Shown: piece by piece, positions 22,562 through 23,715 of the stretch
How positions within the stretch are numbered: position 1 is the first letter of the stretch
Layout of the letters: every line of letters starts with the position of its first letter
Assembly (NCBI GenBank): GCA_023554435.1
Contig: JAMJQV010000058.1
Coordinates: 1 to 23,715 of the forward strand
DNA from: Gemmatimonadota bacterium
Lineage (GTDB): Bacteria > Gemmatimonadota > Gemmatimonadetes > Palauibacterales > Palauibacteraceae
Reading direction: 5' to 3'
DNA length: 23,715 nt
Notes under the pieces: generated by a model
Database searches by the model: none
Told to the model about the DNA's origin: nothing
Seen by the model: the letters and a program-made list of their open reading frames with translations, nothing else
Made by a program: the position numbers and the translations under genes

Positions 22562-23500
22562 ATGAGCGGGCAGGGATTCTCGCACCAGCCGGTGATGGCA
22601 GACGAGGTGCTGAAGCTGCTCGAGCCCGAACGGGGTCTCTGGTTTCTGGATGGAACGGTCGGTGGGGGAGGGCACGCAGAGAGGATCCTGGAATCGAATC
22701 TGGCCGCGACGCTGATCGGCCTGGATCAGGACCCCGATGCGATCGAGGCGGCGAGGGCACGACTGGCCCGGTTTGGAGACCGGGCGATGGTGATGACGGG
22801 CAACTTCCGCGACGCTGCGGAATTGCTGCAGGAATACAAAGACGTTGGTCTGGACGGGGCCCTGCTGGACCTGGGCGTGTCGTCCCACCAGATCGACACG
22901 ATGGCGCGCGGCTTCTCCTTCCGCCGGGGCACACCGTTGAACATGCGGATGGGCGGGACAACCGGTGGTTGGAGAACCGCGGCCGACTTGCTGAACACGG
23001 CGTCTGAAGAAGAGCTGGGGAAGATCTTCCGGGATTTCGGGGAAGAGCGGAAGTGGCGGGGAATGTCCCGGGAGATCGCCCGGCGCCGGCAGGAGAAACC
23101 GTTGCGCACTGCGGACGACCTCGTCGCGGCCGCTTCCACAGCGCTCTGGAGACCCCTGTCTCCGAGGGACAAGGCGCGCCTGTTCCAGGCCATCAGGATC
23201 GCCGTGAACGATGAGCTGGAAGCGCTGAAGGATGGACTGGAGTCCATCGCGCGGCTTCTGAAGACGGAGGGGCGGCTGGTCGTCATCTCGTACCACTCAC
23301 TGGAAGATCGAATCGTGAAAGAGACATTCCGGGAGTGGAGTCGAGAGTGTGTCTGCCCACCCGAGATGCCGGTCTGCACGTGCCGTGGTCGTGCTCTCGG
23401 GCGCCGGCTCACGAAGAAGCCCATGCGGCCTACGGAGATGGAGGTCGCTTCAAACCCGCGGTCCCGCAGCGCGCGGCTCCGGGGTTGGATTCGGGCATGA
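22562..23500 (+). CDS. rsmH: 16S rRNA (cytosine(1402)-N(4))-methyltransferase
   Basis: A 312-aa SAM-dependent enzyme (formerly MraW) that methylates N4 of C1402 in 16S rRNA near the P site. Family marks are FSHQPVMADEVLKLL (6-20), the SAM loop FLDGTVGGGGHAERIL (28-43), LDGALLDLGVSSHQID, RGFSFRRGTPLNMRM, RLFQAIRIAVNDELEAL, VISYHSLEDRIVK and the C-terminal KKPMRPTEMEVASNPRSRSARLR (in two parts: KKPMRPTEME and NPRSRSARLR). Length is standard. The Shine-Dalgarno is weak. The TGA overlaps the next ATG, as is usual at the rsmH-ftsL junction, consistent with coupled translation in the dcw operon. Confidence 0.96.
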   Translation: MSGQGFSHQPVMADEVLKLLEPERGLWFLDGTVGGGGHAERILESNLAATLIGLDQDPDAIEAARARLARFGDRAMVMTGNFRDAAELLQEYKDVGLDGALLDLGVSSHQIDTMARGFSFRRGTPLNMRMGGTTGGWRTAADLLNTASEEELGKIFRDFGEERKWRGMSREIARRRQEKPLRTADDLVAAASTALWRPLSPRDKARLFQAIRIAVNDELEALKDGLESIARLLKTEGRLVVISYHSLEDRIVKETFREWSRECVCPPEMPVCTCRGRALGRRLTKKPMRPTEMEVASNPRSRSARLRGWIRA

Positions 23501-23715
23501 GCAGGAAGCCGGCTTCCAGAGCTCGAAGCGGAACCGGCCCGTCGAGCGCTGGCAGGGGCTCGAGGTCTCGCCGGAAGGGGCGGCGTCGTGCGAGGCCAGG
23601 CACCCGAAGACGGCAGTTGGTCGTGGCGGGCTGCGTGTCGGCGGTCATCGGCTCGCTGGTCGTCTCTGTCGATCGGACCGCCAGGGGACGGCAGCTGGCC
23701 GAGTCGATCACCGAG
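23497..23715 (+). CDS. ftsL: Probable cell division protein FtsL (5' part, cut by window end)
   Basis: The first 73 codons of a gene starting at an ATGA overlap with rsmH. The product begins with a strongly basic, Ser/Gly/Arg-rich cytoplasmic tail of about 46 residues, followed by one membrane helix (QLVVAGCVSAVIGSLVVSV, about 47-65) and the start of a likely periplasmic coiled coil (RTARGRQLAESITE). This is the topology of FtsL, and the position right after rsmH and before the expected ftsI is where ftsL sits in the dcw cluster. Sequence similarity alone cannot prove it because FtsL is poorly conserved. Confidence 0.75.
   Translation, partial: MSRKPASRARSGTGPSSAGRGSRSRRKGRRRARPGTRRRQLVVAGCVSAVIGSLVVSVDRTARGRQLAESITE

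Noticed and set aside
1..23715. Mobile elements, CRISPR arrays, prophage or defence genes
   Set aside because: All genes are housekeeping-like and on one strand; no transposase, integrase, direct-repeat array or composition break is visible.

Overview
The window is a dense, single-strand (+) housekeeping region from a high-GC bacterium. Gene content and order suggest Gemmatimonadota or a close FCB-type relative, but this is inference from layout and sequence style, not from a phylogenetic marker search. It carries a TonB/ExbB/ExbD energy-transduction set (so a diderm), a folP-cdaA pair, a eukaryote-like (type 2) isoleucyl-tRNA synthetase, and a divIVA-ileS...lspA-rluD run. I see no insertion sequence, integrase, CRISPR array or prophage gene, and no convincing minus-strand gene. 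The longest intergenic gaps are about 110-220 bp.

Layout. (1) 1-3645, translation core: the 3' end of rpsI, then rpsB, an intrinsic terminator/attenuator with a UUCG loop, tsf, pyrH and frr. (2) 3642-9695, a tightly packed run of an unknown 100-aa gene, tilS, hpt, ftsH, folP and cdaA. The tilS-hpt-ftsH order is the one known from Bacillus. (3) 9702-12135, an energy-transduction operon with its own promoter (TTGACG-17-TAAACT): exbB, exbD, exbD and tonB, closed by a strong hairpin terminator. (4) 12175-16706, yggS (apparently leaderless), divIVA and ileS. (5) 16768-19675, a dksA/TraR-type zinc-finger gene, lspA, rluD and a membrane-anchored HExxH peptidase-like gene, linked by short overlaps. 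(6) 19672-20017, a good promoter, an 81-aa two-helix membrane protein and a tRNA-Val(UAC). The stop codon of the small gene lies inside the tRNA. (7) 20126-21969, a secreted TPR protein followed by a long hairpin. (8) 22003-23715, the start of the division and cell-wall (dcw) cluster: promoter, four MraZ boxes at exact 10-bp spacing, mraZ, rsmH and the 5' part of a probable ftsL.

Points most worth a second look: the IleRS carries GVHH where class I synthetases normally carry HxGH, the swapped signature linked to mupirocin hyper-resistance in some type 2 IleRS. The mraZ promoter has a textbook operator array. Two genes (yggS and the 81-aa gene) have a -10 box ending exactly 6 nt before the start codon, which suggests leaderless transcription. 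The small membrane-protein gene overlaps the tRNA, so RNase P processing would remove its stop codon. I did not find a clearly new multi-gene system; the unknown genes are the 100-aa ORF after frr, the 81-aa membrane protein, the peptidase-like protein and the TPR protein.
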